This document shows positions 12,881 through 26,040 of a stretch of 64,000 nucleotides of DNA, one piece after another; position 1 is the first letter of the stretch; the number at the start of each line of letters is the position of its first letter. The position numbers were made by a program, and so were the translations under genes. The notes below the pieces were generated by a model. That model did no database searches. It had not been told where the DNA came from and saw nothing but the letters and a program-made list of their open reading frames with translations. Source of the stretch: Trichuris trichiura (Eukaryota; Nematoda; Enoplea; Trichinellida; Trichuridae); the NCBI GenBank assembly GCA_037903355.1, contig JBAJFE010000056.1, positions 1 to 64,000 on the forward strand, in the 5' to 3' direction.

Positions 12881-15800
12881 CTTCAGCCTTTTGAAAAACA
12901 TGGGAATTCACCCCCACGCGACTTGAGTGTTCATTGAATATTGACACTTGGATTCCTTCGTCACAGTATGCACGGGACATTATCACAAAAAGAATTCCAA
13001 TGTGTGTAACGGCAGCTTGGACTCCACATTGGCACTTAGAGTGAGGTAAGTCATCCACAGTAAACCATTTCAGCTTCGACAAACGGCTGATGAAAAGCCT
13101 AATCCCATAGTCCTTGCTATCGCCTTGGTAGTTTCCGTGAAACGAAAAACACCGAAAGCAGACACGCGGAACACTCAACGCTGGCAACAGAGAGTGGAGT
13201 TCCGACACGATCGTATATTTCATCTTCGATTGACGTACAAAATGGTAGTGACACTTCCAACACGATGGAAGCAGTCTCAGCACACGTACTGATGCCGCCA
13301 TAGCAGCCAATAGCCGCACCATGTCGAAGAAAGCTTCTGAGCTCAAGCCTAGACACATGTCCTTCACCAATCAAAGCTTTGCTATAGTTATAACGCAGAC
13401 CGGCTTTCATGCCATCAGGCATAATCCAAGCGGAGGCATGAGTCACTTTGTTCGCAAAAGTGAAGCATTATTGCGTTGAAATTCGACTAACCCACGATGT
13501 TCTGCGCACCAGCAAAGTCTTTCGGTGCTGTGATCAGGGCAGACAGGAAGACAGTCGCAATCAAAAGCCGTTCAGTGTCCGTCATGACGCACTATGGTAG
13601 TGCTTAATTGTGCTCAAATGCGTTGAACAGTATGTATGCTATGCGCAGGCTGCAAGCACGAGCTTTTCTTTTCTTCTACACGCATTTCTTCATTGTCGAC
13701 CGCCAAAGCTGTCAATCATTCCGATGAGACTGCAACAGTCGAATCGGACAGAAGACTGTACTTCCTTTAACAACGACTTCTTGAACGCAGGCAAGGTCGT
13801 CGAAGACAGCCGTCTAAGCAAAGAGCGTGTTCTTGATGGCAGTGGAGAATATAAATGGAAACAACAGTATGGCTGTTTTAGAGAATGCATCGGTATCAGC
13901 TCCTCTACTGCGTCTGTTACCCCTGAGTAGTCGGCATACCATCGGCAATCAGGTATAACCAATGACGTGATCGCCCACTGGCCGCTAGGTGTGATCCAGG
14001 AACTAGAGACTTCAACATAAGGGCAGTATTGTAAGCTGACGAAAGCGACGTCTTGATTTTGTTTTACGCATACGCAATAACAGAAATCGTCACGAATCCA
14101 TTGTTTTCGCTGTAAAGTGCGCCAATGCATTGGATGGCTTCTTAGGTGCGCATCGTGCAGATTTTTACACCATTAGAAATGATGTCACACGCTAACTTCC
14201 ATCTTCAGCACTCACATAAAGCGTAAGACAGTCGAATCTTCGTGGAATTGAATCAGCACTTCGTTCAGCTTACAAACGTCATCCCACTTGAAATATATGC
14301 TTCAGACGAGCAAGAATCTGCAACGATCATGCAGAATCTAAGCCGATATTGCTCAGCAGAGCACCATTTTCAAACGAAACGTACTTGGTGAACATTTTAA
14401 ATATGCTCGGCGAATCTCTAGCACTGCTTGTGTTCACAGAAACCGTGTAATAGGTAAGCAGCTATTCACTTTTTCTTTGCTCGTATTGAGTCAAAAGTGG
14501 TCATCGTTCGAAACGACAAGTTCAATGTCGTAACCACAGCATTGTCGAAACTGTTCCACAAAGGAAAGCACAAAGAATTCCCCGTTGGCATCGTATGTGA
14601 TAGAATTGTGTGGGAGGACAACAATATTGGACAAATATGTTTTCAGAGCCCACTTCACTGTTTTCCACGGAAGGAATATTTCAGTTTGCATCCATTGACA
14701 CGCAGAATCACCACTGTAAAAGGGGTGGATGAATCTCATGTCAAGTGAGCAGCCGCCTTCTCTCATTAGCGTTTGGCAGTATTTGGGATGCACCATTTAG
14801 GTAGCAGCACAACGTGAAAATAATGGAGCCCACATTTGTCCCCCACTGGTAACGTCTATGTAAACTCGGAAGAATTCGGTCTCCGCTGCACACGTTGGCT
14901 TCTTCGTAGAAGCCCTAATATTGTGTTCAGTGTTCAACAGTGACGTCCTGAAAGTGCTAGCAGCATTGATGAGTGCGCGGATCAGTACAAGTAGCCTGTG
15001 ACATAACTTTGGTAAGGCACTGAAAAACACACCGATGAACAGTGCAAAAGCTTACCAACATGGAAAGAACAAACCGGAATAGAAATGCTTCACCGACATG
15101 AAGGCAACGGAGAATGAGAGTTAGTCAAGAGCGCCTGTAGTTCTCCACAGTTGGGATGCTCAGCCATGTCAATTCACAAACTGGGTGGTTATTCCAAACC
15201 ATTTAGCTGGACGGTCAACACGCACATCCTTCCAGGAACCAACCGGAATTGCAAGTTTTCTTCAACGCAGATAATGGAGTGAGTTATTTGCACTAACGAA
15301 AATATGCAAGAGCAGCAGGCGTTTCTGTGGTTGCGCGTCAAAATTTCAGTTGCCTGACCTCAGTTCTCCCGTATGGTAGCAGTTAATGGAGGGCAGAAGT
15401 CAACTGCAAGTAACACTGCCATAGTTTTACCTCTTGCCAGCCTTTCACAGATAATGCGACTTTTGGATACCAAAATGTCTGGTGGGATTCCATTTGGAAG
15501 CGGAAACGCGTTAGTCACAGTAGTCGTAGGTATCACAAGAATATCAATGCTCAGTGAGCATCTTTCACCATAGGTAGTCTCACTTGAGTGCAAGCAGCAC
15601 CTCACATGACTGGGCTGCTGTGAGCATACTGCTACCAGTCCGCTGGCGCCCATACTGACTAATTGCATAACGGGTTTGTAAAGTGGGGCCGTTGCTTCCA
15701 TACCATAGACACAATTGCTTCGCTTTCATTTGCTGTTCTTCTTCACAGCTGTCTCAGTTTAATATTGTTTTGTACTTTGTTTGTTCCATCGCTGAGTTCC

Positions 15801-17225
15801 CATACCCGTATCTGCTTCTCCCTTCATAACTTCTTCTTTCAGCGCACACATTAGACATAAGTCATTCTGCCAGGCAAAGCTATCAGTCTGCCGTTGTTAC
15901 TTGGAAAGCTTTAGGGTGGTTTCCTGGACACCCAAACAGCAACTTGGCTTTCCAGTGCGCTTTGAAGTGACGTTTAGAGTAATCAAGCTACGTGTTCGCC
16001 TTCCACGACTCAGGAAATGAGAACAAATCACGACTTGGAAGTCAGCAGGAGAACAGCGTTAATCGAGATCAACGGCGAATAGTAATAATAGTATACTTCT
16101 GAGCAGCACCATTACTTCAGATTTTAGCATTATAGTCACCGTTTGAAGAGATGTTCGCCGCAACTTCATAGACGGACCCGCGTTGACTGCACTGGATTGA
16201 AAGACGGCAGCAAACCAAACACGTGCACAGCGCTCTGCTCTGCTCATAATAAGTATGGTTGTTTTGTTCAACAGAATAACATTAACACATCAAAATGGGC
16301 ATCCGCTCACAAATATTCAACTAAGCATCAATGGGAAAAATTACCCTGTGCAGTAGTGCCGGAAGGGACGTTAACCAAACGTTGTTTACCATTCCGGACC
16401 ATCAAGTGACCGCCATGAGATGGAACTTTGCTATGACGTGTGATCATGAGCCACATGTGACCATCATGTGGTCATTATAACTTCCTAGTACTCCAGTGAG
16501 GTCAAATGGAGGTCACTAGGAAAGTTCGCCTTTTCTTCGTGACGTAAAATATTGTACGATCTAGCGCATCAACTTGATCAAACAACGTTAACAGCTGAGG
16601 TCTCCGTTGGATTGCGTAAATGTTTCCAGGCACAGAGGAGCGCTGAGCATTCGCTCACTTGAAACAACATTTGAGCTTTCAGCGTTTCCACAAAACACTC
16701 CATAGCTTCTGCTACAGATTTTTCGAATAGCAAGTATGCTGGTAGTAACATATGTAGAAGTTGTTTCTCAGAAAAGGCGAGCTCCGAACACTATGGCCGA
16801 TTTATTTCGCAAAACAAATCGAAGATACAGCGTCGAGTATAAGCTTCTGCTTCCGAGATTTCAGCATCTCAAAACTGCTTCAATGTCTTGTAAGTTTTGT
16901 GTGATCAATCAACCAACAATGCAGAAATGGAAACAACACATGAGTGTTAGTTTCTATTGGTTCATAGACTCTGCTGCCTGACTTCAACAGTGCAGTGAAA
17001 TTAAAAATGACCACAGACAGTATATGCTTTCCTGGCTGCAATTAAATTGAACAGATGTAAAGACAATGCGTTCAGTCGACTAAACGCTTTTCCACGAACC
17101 AACAATGGCGAAATAACTAAACTGGAAGCCGGCACAGACACTACCAGAAACACTAACATTCCATTCGTGCAGAAAAGAGGAAATGGTTTCCTCAAAGCGT
17201 TCATGATTAGACGACCTTATCAGCA
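12881..17225 (+). repeat. Module B, copy 2 (B2)
   Basis: Most complete B module. It aligns throughout with B3 (19481-23825) and B4 (26041-30754). Shared blocks include 'cagcttggactccacattggcacttagagt' (13012, 19621) and 'aatccattgtttt.gctg.aaagt' (14095, 20688). The hairpin-bearing 'gtgatcatgagcca' segment near 16440 is shared too. Minus-strand open frames at 14797-15030 and 15360-15701 have counterparts in B3. Their amino-acid differences are as frequent as expected from nucleotide drift, so they are not called genes. Confidence 0.85.
16426..16535 (+). repeat. Conserved hairpin-rich segment in module B
   Basis: Two nested inverted repeats are visible. 'ccacatg' and 'catgtgg' flank a 7-nt loop at about 16451-16471. 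'aacttcctagtactcca' pairs imperfectly with 'tggaggtcactaggaaagtt' at about 16480-16526. The same layout is kept in B3 (23036-23137) and, less perfectly, in B4 (29650-29735). Function is unknown; it could be a structured RNA element or simply a palindrome. Confidence 0.55.
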
Positions 17226-19480
17226 ATCCACTGGCGGCAGACATGTCTGCAAACATCAGCCAGCACCTGCCAGTTAATCGTTGCAGCTGCAGAGCTTGCT
17301 GAAACAACGGCTTGTCCTTCCGAGCAATCATCTCGCAGATGCAGTGTTCGCTTTTTAGCAACTTATTACTTCATCAACTGATCTCTTAAAAATTGCTGTT
17401 AACTTCTCACAGTCGTCATATCGTAAACGGCGGCATCCTGCAAGAGTAAACTATTCAGAAACTATGTGAGAAAGTATATTCTTTCGTATACGTACGTGCA
17501 ATGGAGGCATACTTTCTAATGACCTCAGAACGTTGTAGAATGCATAGCGGCGGGCATCCAAGCAGCTACGTGACGCTGCGGTAAATATATTCATTCGTGA
17601 CTGCAAGGAATCGTGAAAACAGTGAAAGGTCCCAAAGGAGAAGACGAGGTCTATTTCAGCGACCGGACGACAATGGTTGCCATGAAAATTTCCTCTCTTA
17701 GAGGAAACGAAAACTTGGAATGTTTTGCCATTTGCCCGCCGTCTGACATTCTTGAAAGCCCAATAAACATTCGAGAAGTTCGGGCACTTGCAGGGACCAT
17801 TTAGCTACCGTAATTCAATCGCTGTGGGATCCCAATGTCCTGCACAGGGAGGCCTCTGGGAAAGTTTAACAACTCCTTCGGGAGCAGCACACGCCGATAC
17901 GATTGCCACGTTAGTTAACTTCTTTGTTAAGAATGGAAGCTGATGAGGTGGCTGAAACAAGGTGAATGCAAACTCACATTCAGTGTCACCAGCCATTTCG
18001 TCCGTAAATGTGAGCGACAAATTTTTCACAGTTCATGATCATCCACTGGACAAAAGTCGCCACTTAGATCTTATCTTTATAAGTCCTGCGGGCTTGCGAG
18101 GTTTATAACAGAGACTCAAATCAAAAACATCTTCGCCAACAGCCGCGTGTTGTACCCCGATTTTCGCGTATTATTTCGTTAGATGAAAACGTACATATCC
18201 GACAACTGGACGCAAGCAGCAATGAAGCTCACCAGCGACGATACACGTGCTTTTGCTTAAGTGAACCTGACCAACAGTCATCTAATATGCTATCACTAAT
18301 GCGTGCTCAGCAGCGTAACGTGACCATTCGGCTGACCGACAAAGCCATTGGTCAGACGGTTGGATGCCCTGATGTAACTAACTATTTTACCGGCTGACGC
18401 CAACAGAGTGGTCAGCCTTAAACACCTTGTCTACGGATGCTTTCACCAACTGGTCTACTGCTTTTCCATCGTTGACATCCCGTGCTCACAATTTCGCAGC
18501 GCAAACTGCAGGAGAGCATATCCTAGGTGGATGTCTGGTAAAAGAGCGTTATGCCGACACGCATGTGTACTAGCAGCAATCAGAAATTGAGCTTTTCAAA
18601 GAGCATATTTCCTGCTGTTCAACTTCATCTTCAGTTCTATACGAAGGGCATTCGAATCAGGCGCGTCGATGACAACGTGTTCAATGACTTGCGCAACCTT
18701 CTTTTTCTCTCTGTAAAAGCACTCTTTCGTTGGAAGGTAGGTAAAGAGACTACGTCAACCAATAAGTTCGGAACAAATAGAGCGCTCTAGACGATTTCAG
18801 GAATGAATACGTAAACGGTCAGCTAACGGCTTTTACAGGCTGATCACATCAGAGCGATTAGCCGAAGTAACAATCTTCGGGAAAGCATTTCAGCTTTCCA
18901 AACCATTAAACGCTACCACTTTTCTTTCCTGGGCACAATTCATTGTTCTGAGCACAACACATATCCATTTCACAAGGTGCTACGGTCGTCGTGAATAATG
19001 CAGCGGACCAACTGTTTATCATGGAATAGTATTCAGTCTCAGAAAAACGACCACGGCAACGACGCTGATACGTTTGTGCCAAAACTGTCTCTAGCCTTAG
19101 TCGCAGAAGCCGAAAGAGGAGACCAGTACTTCTCAGTACATCAAACTGTGATTACTCTCCACTTAGCACTGGCTCTCCATGTTATCGTCAGGCATCGTGC
19201 ATGTGTCCCAGATGAATCAAAGGTAAATGCAGAAGTAAGTACAAAATGTCGTGAACACAATCCTTTGCAAGAGAAGATTCACCATGATGAACCATTTCAG
19301 GCATCCATTCGCGTTAGCCGTAATGGGAAACAGAGTCCGGCACAAAGCACCTATTTCCTTTGCGGTTTCGCGATTGATTTCCGCTGTGAAATGCATACAT
19401 GGCAGTGCCAACGTACTGATGCACTGAAATAACCAAACATTACACAAGATAGGAGTCATTACTGCATACGAAACCCAGAA
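17226..19480 (+). repeat. Module C, copy 3 (C3)
   Basis: Full-length C module, closest to C4. It contains a 144-codon ATG frame at 18998-19432 whose start, stop and length are kept in C4 (25561-25995). The corresponding parts of C1 and C2 are frameshifted or deleted. Segment 18832-19046 is almost identical to 25394-25609 (about six differences seen), well above the flanking similarity. Confidence 0.85.
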
Positions 19481-22400
19481 AAAATTCGCCGCATCAGCCT
19501 CTTGGAAGACATCAAAACTTGACTATACACAATTTGAACCTTGCTTGAATATTGACACTTCGTTTCCATGGTTGCCGTACACACTGAATATGAAGAAAGG
19601 AATCTGCACGTGTGTAACAGCAGCTTGGACTCCACATTGGCACTTAGAGTTAGGTAACTTGTCCACAGTAAACCATTTTAACTTCGACGAACTGCAGGTC
19701 GCAAGGTTGATCTCTTAGGTCTTGCTCTCTTCAATGCGGTTTCCGTGAAACGGAAACGCCAAAACAGGCATGTAAAAGACTAAACGCTGGCTACGGAGAG
19801 CGAAATTCCAACACGACCGTATCTTTCATCTTCATTCGTGGTACAAACTGTACTCGCACCAGCAACACCGCAGGCACACGTACTGATGCCGCCATAGCAG
19901 CCACTAGAAGCACCAAGTCGAGGAAAGCTTCTGAGCATAAGCCTGGACTAACGTCCTTCATCAATCAAAGCTTTCCAGTGATTATAAAGTAGACTGGCAT
20001 TCATGCCATCACGTATAGACCAAATGGAGGCATCAGTCCCTTTCTTTACGGCCGTGAAGTATTATTGCGTTGAAATTCGACTGCCCGACGATGTTCTGAG
20101 CACCAGAAAAATGTCCCAGTGCTGTGATCAGGATAGTGAAGAAGGCAGTCGCGGTCGAAAGCCATTGGGTGTCTGTCATGACGTACTACAGCAGTGGTAA
20201 ACTGTACTCAATTCCGTTGAACAATACGTATGCCACGCGCAAGCCACAAACAGCAGCTTTCCTTTTCTCCTAAGCGCACTTCTTCATTCTCGACCGCCAA
20301 AGCTGTCAATTTTTCCGATGGGACTGCAACAGTCGAATGGCACTGAAGACTGTACTTGCTTTAACAAGGACTCCTTGAACGCAGGCAAGGTCGTCGAAGA
20401 CAGCTGTCTAAGCAAAGAGCGTGTTCTTGATTGAGGTGGAGAATATAAATGGAAACAGTATGGCTGTTCCAGAGAATGCCTTTGTATCAGGTCCGCTACT
20501 ACGCCTGTTACCCCCGAGTAGTCGGCTTACCGGGGCCATTGAGGTAGAGCCAAGGACGTGACCGCCCACTGGCCGCTCCATGTGAACCAGGACTTCGAGA
20601 CTTCGACATACGGGCAGTATTATAAGTCGACGAAAGCGGCGTCTTGAGTTTGTTTTACGCACACGCAATAACAGAAGTCGTCACGAATCCATTGTTTTTG
20701 CTGCAAAGTCGCCATTGCATTGAATGGCCTCATAGGTGCGCATCGTGCACAATATTCCACCATTGGAAATGATGTCGGACGCCGATTAAGTTCCATATTC
20801 AGTACTCACATAAAGTGCGACACAGTCAAATCTTCGTGGAAATGAATCAGCACTTCGATCAGCTCACAAAAGTCATCCCACTTGAAATATATACTTCAGA
20901 CGAGCATAAATCTGCAACGATCATGCAGAATGTAAGCCGACATTGCTCAGCAGAACACAGCCATTTTTGTACGAAACGTATGTGGTGAACATTTAACACT
21001 GAATATAGGCTGACGAATTTCTGGCACTGCTTGTGTTCACAGTGACCGTGTAATAGTTAAGCAGCTATTCACTTTTTCTTTGTTCTTATTGATTCAAAAT
21101 TGGTCATCGTTCGAAACGACAAGTTCAATGTCGTAACTACAGCACTGTCAAAACTGTTCCACAATGGAAGGCACAAATAATTCTCCGTTGACTTCGTCTG
21201 TGATAGAATTGTGTGGGAGGATAACAACATTGGACAAATATGTTTTCAGAGCACACTTCACCGTTTCCCATGGAAGGAATATTTCAGTTTTCATCCATTG
21301 ACTCGCAGAATCTGCACAGAGAAAGGATGGATGAAGCTAATGTAAAGTGAGCAGCCGTCTTCTCTCATTAGCGTTTGGCAGTATTTGGGATGCACCGTTT
21401 AGGTAGCAGCGCAACGTGGAAATAAAGGAGCCCACGTTTGCCTCCCACTCGTAACGTCTATGTAAGCCCTGAAGAACCCAGCCTCCGCTGCACAGGTTGG
21501 CTTCTTCATAGAAGCCTTAACGTTCTGATCAGTATTCAACAGTGACGTCCTGAAACGGCTAGCAGCACTGATGAGTGCGCGGATCAGTACTAGTAGCCTG
21601 TGAGATAACCTCGATAAGGCACTGAAAAACACACCGATGAACAGTGCACAAGCTTAACAACATGGAAAGAACAAACCTGAATAGAAATGCTTCACCGACA
21701 TGAAGGCAACGGAGAATGAGAGTTAGTCAAGAGCGCATGTAGTTCTCCACAGTTGGGATGCTCAGCCACGTCAATTCACAAACTGGGTGGTTATTCCAAA
21801 CCATTTAGCTGGACGGTCAACACGCACATCCTTCCAGGAACCAACCGGAATTGCAAGTTTTCTTCAACGCAGATAATGGAGTGAGTTATTTGCACTAGCG
21901 GAAATATGCAAGAGCGGCAGGCGCTTCTGTGGTTGCGCCGGCAAAATTTCAGTTGCCTGGCCTGAATTCTCCCGTATGGTAGCAGTTAACGGAAGGCAGA
22001 AATCAATTGCAAGTCACACTGTCACAGTTTCACCTCTTGCCAGCCTTTCACAGATAATGTGACTTTTGGATACCAGAATGTCTGGTGGGATTCCATTTGG
22101 AAGCGGAAACGCGTTAGTCACAGTAGTCGTAGGTATCTCAAGAATATAAATGCTCAGTGAGTATCCTTCACCATAGGCAGTCTCACTTGAGTGCATGCAG
22201 CACCTCACATGACTGGGCTGCTGTGAGCATACTGTTAGCAGTCCGCTGGTGCCCAAACTAACGAATTGCATAATGGGTTTGTGAAGTGGGATCGCTGCTT
22301 CCATACGATAGACACAACCGCTTCCCTTTCATTTGCTGTTCTTCTTCGTAGCTGACTTAGTTTATTGTTGTTTTGTGCTTTGTTTGTTCCGTCGCTGAGT

Positions 22401-23825
22401 TCCATTTTTCACACCTGCCTCTCTTCATCAGTTATTCTTTGAGCACACACATTGGACATAAGCCATCCTGCGAGGCAAAGCTATCAGTTTTTGCTATTTT
22501 AACTTCGAAAGCTTCGGTGTGGTTTTCTGAGTACCCAAACAGCACCTTGTCTTCTCAGTGCGCTTTGACGTGACGTGCAGAGTAATCAAGCTACGTGTTC
22601 GCCTTTCATGACACAGGAAATGGGAGCAAATCATGATTTGGAAGTCAGTAGGAGAACAGCATCAATCGAGATCGGCGACGAATTGTAATAGTAGTATACC
22701 TCTGAGCAGCACCATTACTTCAGATTCTAGCATTATAGTCACCGTTTCAAGAGACGTTCATCACAATTTCATGGACGAACCTGCCTTGGCTGCACGGGAT
22801 GGAAAGACGGCAGCAAACCAGACACGTGCACTGTGCTGCTCTGTTCTGCTTTTAAGTGTTGTTGCTTTGTTCAACAGAATTACATTAACACATCCAAATG
22901 GGCGACCGCTCACAAATGTTCAACTAAGCATCAATGGGAAAAATTACCCAGGGCAGTAGCGCCGGAAGGGACGTTAACCAAACGTTGTTTACCATTGCGG
23001 ACCATCATGAGACAGCCATGAGATGGAACTTTGCTATGATGTGTGATCATGAGCCATCTTGCGGTCATGTGACCATCATGTGGTCATTATAACTTCCTAG
23101 TACTCCAGCGAGGTCAAATGGAGGTCACTAGGAAAGTTCGCCATTTCTTCGTGACGTAAAATATTGTACGATCTAGCGCATCAACTTGATCAAACAACGT
23201 TAATAGCTGAGGTCTCCGTTGGATTGAGTAAATGTTTCCAGGCACAGAGGAGCGCTGAACATTCGCTCACTTGAAACAACATTTGACCTTTCAGTGTTTC
23301 CACAACACTCCATAGCTTCTGCTACATATTTTCCGAATAGCAAGTATGCTGGTAGTAACATTTGTAGAAGTTGTTTCTCGGAAAAGGCGAGCTGTGAACA
23401 CTATGGCCGATTCATTTCGCAAAACAAATCGAAGATACAGCGTCGATTAAAAGCTTCTGCTTCCAAGATTTCAGCATCTCAAAACTGCTTCAATGTCTTG
23501 TACGTACTGTGTGATCAATCAACCAACAATGTGGAAATGGAAACAACACATGAGTGTCAGTTTCCATTTATTCATAGTCTACCGTTCGAATTTAACCTGC
23601 GGTGAAATTGAAGATGATCACACACAATGGAAGCTTTCTTCGCTGCAACTAAATTGAACTGATGTAATGACAATGCGGTCAGCCGAATAAACGCTTTTCA
23701 CAAACCAACAATGGCGAAAAGACTAAAGTGGATGCCGGCACAGTCACTACCAGAAACACTAACATTCTATTTGTGCAGAAAAGAGGAAATGGTTTCCTCA
23801 AAGCGTTCATGATTAGACGACCTTA
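19481..23825 (+). repeat. Module B, copy 3 (B3)
   Basis: Aligns end to end with B2 at an offset of about 6.6 kb. Segment 21661-21935 differs from 15061-15335 at only about seven positions, while the next 90 bp differ at about eleven. This suggests local sequence exchange. The frames of B2 are partly shortened here, which fits non-coding drift. Confidence 0.85.
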
Positions 23826-26040
23826 TCAGCAATCCACTGGCGGCAGACATGTCTGTAAACATCAGCACCTGCCAGTTAATCGTTGCAGCTGCATAGCTTG
23901 CTGAAACGACGGCTTGTCCTTCTGAGCAATCATCTCGCAGATGCAGTGTTCGCTTTTTAGCAACTGATTACTTCATGAACTGATGTCTTAAGGATTGCTG
24001 TTAACTTGTCCGAGTCATGATACCGTAAATCACGGGATCCTGCAACAGTAAAGCATTCAGGAACTATGTGAGAAAGTATATTCCTTCGGATACGTACCTG
24101 CAACGCAGACATACGTTCTGATAACTTCAGAACGTTGTAGAATGCAAAGCGGCGGGCATTCAAGCAGCTACGTGACGCACCGGTGAATATATTCATTCAC
24201 GACTGCAAGGAATCGTGGAAACGGTGAAAGGTCACAAAAGAGAAGACGACGTCTTTTGCAGCGACTGGACGCCAATGGTCGTCATCAACACTTGGAATGT
24301 TTTGCCATTTGTCCGCCGTTTGACTTTCTTGAAAGTCCAATAAACATTCGACAAGTTCGCGCACTTGCAGGGAGCATTTAGCCACCGTAATTTAATCGCT
24401 ATGAGATCCTGTCTTGCTTAGGAACGTTTCTGGGAAACTTTCACATTTTCGGGTGCACCATACGCCGATAAGATGACCACATTAGTTAACTTCTTCTTTA
24501 AGAATGGAAGCTGATGAGGTGGCTGAAACAAGCTGAATGCAAACTCACATTCAGTGTCACCAGCCATTTCGTCCATAAATGTGAGCGACAAATTTTTCAC
24601 CGGTCATGATCATCCAGTAGACAAAAGTCGCCACTTGGACCTCATCTTTAAACATCCTGCGGGCTTGCAACGCATATAACAGGGACTATAAAGTCAATTA
24701 CATTCGGAAACAGCTGCGTGTTGTACCGCGATTTTCGCGTATTATTTCGTTAGACGAAAGCGTACATATCGGACAACCAGACGGAGGCAATAAATACTTC
24801 AGCTACGATACGCCTGATTTTGCTTAAGTGAACCTGACCAACAGTCATCTAATCTGCCATCAGTAATGTGCGTTCAGCAGCGTGACATACCCATTTGAAA
24901 GGGCGACAAACCCTTTGTTCAGATGGTTGGATGTCCTGATCTAACAATCCTCAAGGCTGACGCCAACCGAGTGGACAGCCTTAAACAGCTTGTGTACAGA
25001 TGCTTTCACCAACTGGTCTACTGCTTTTCTATCGTGGACATCCCGTGCTCGAAGTTTTGCAGCACACACCGTAAGAGAGCATATGCCAGCCGGATGTCTG
25101 GTAAAAAAGCGCCATGCCGACTCGCATGCGTACCGGCAGCAGTGAGAAATGGAGCTTTCCAAAGAACATCTTTCGTACTGTTCAACTTCACCCTCAGTTC
25201 TATACAAAGGGCATTGGAATCAGGCGCGTCAATGACAACGTGTTCAATGACTTGGGCAACCATTCCTTTCTCTCTGTAGAAGTATTCTTTCGGTGGAAAG
25301 TACGCGAAGAAACTAAGTCAAGTCGTAAGGTCGCAACAAATGGAGCACTCCAGACGATTTCAGGAATGTATACCTGGACGGACAGCTAACGGCTTTTACA
25401 GGCTGATCACATCAGAGCGATTAGCCGAAGCAGCGATCTTCGGGAAAGCATTTCGGCTTTCCAAACCATTAAACGCTACCACTTTTCTTTCCTGGGCACA
25501 ATTCATTGTTCTGAGCACGACACATATCCATTTCACAAGGTGCTATGGTCGTCGTGAATAATGCAGCGGACCAACTGTTTATCATGGAATAGTATTCTGT
25601 TTCAGAAAAGCCACTACGGCAACGGCGCTGACACTTTTGTGCCAAAACTGTCTCTAGCCTTAGTCGCAGAAGCCGGAAGAGGAGACCAGTACTTCTCGGT
25701 ACATCAAACTGTGATTACTCTCCACTTAGCACTGACTCTCCATGTTATCGTCAGGCATCATGCATGTGTCCCAGATGAATCAAAGGTAAATGCACAAGTA
25801 AATGCGAAATGTCATGAACACAATCCTTTGCAAGAGAAGATTCACCATGATGAACCATTTCAGGCATCCATTCACGTTAGCCGTAATGGGAAACAGAGTC
25901 CGGAACAAAGCACCTATTTTCCTTGCAGTTGCGTGATTGATCTCCGCTATGAAATGCATACGTGGCAACGCCAGCGAACTGATGCACTGAAATAACCAAA
26001 CATTACACAAGATACGAGTCATTACTGCATACCAACCGTA
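23826..26040 (+). repeat. Module C, copy 4 (C4)
   Basis: Full-length C module beginning at the 'atccactggcggcagacatg' landmark (about 23832) and ending in the 'aataaccaaacattacacaagata.gagtcattactgcata' block shared with C3. It keeps the 144-codon open frame at 25561-25995. Confidence 0.85.

Noticed and set aside
12828..13370. 180-codon minus-strand frame spanning the C2/B2 junction
   Set aside because: The equivalent frames in B3 and B4 are broken at different places, and differences do not favour synonymous sites.
15360..15701. Minus-strand frame conserved between B2 and B3 (also 14797-15030)
   Set aside because: About 16 of 77 residues differ in the 14797-15030 pair at roughly 86 percent nucleotide identity, as expected without selection. 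The B4 versions are disrupted.
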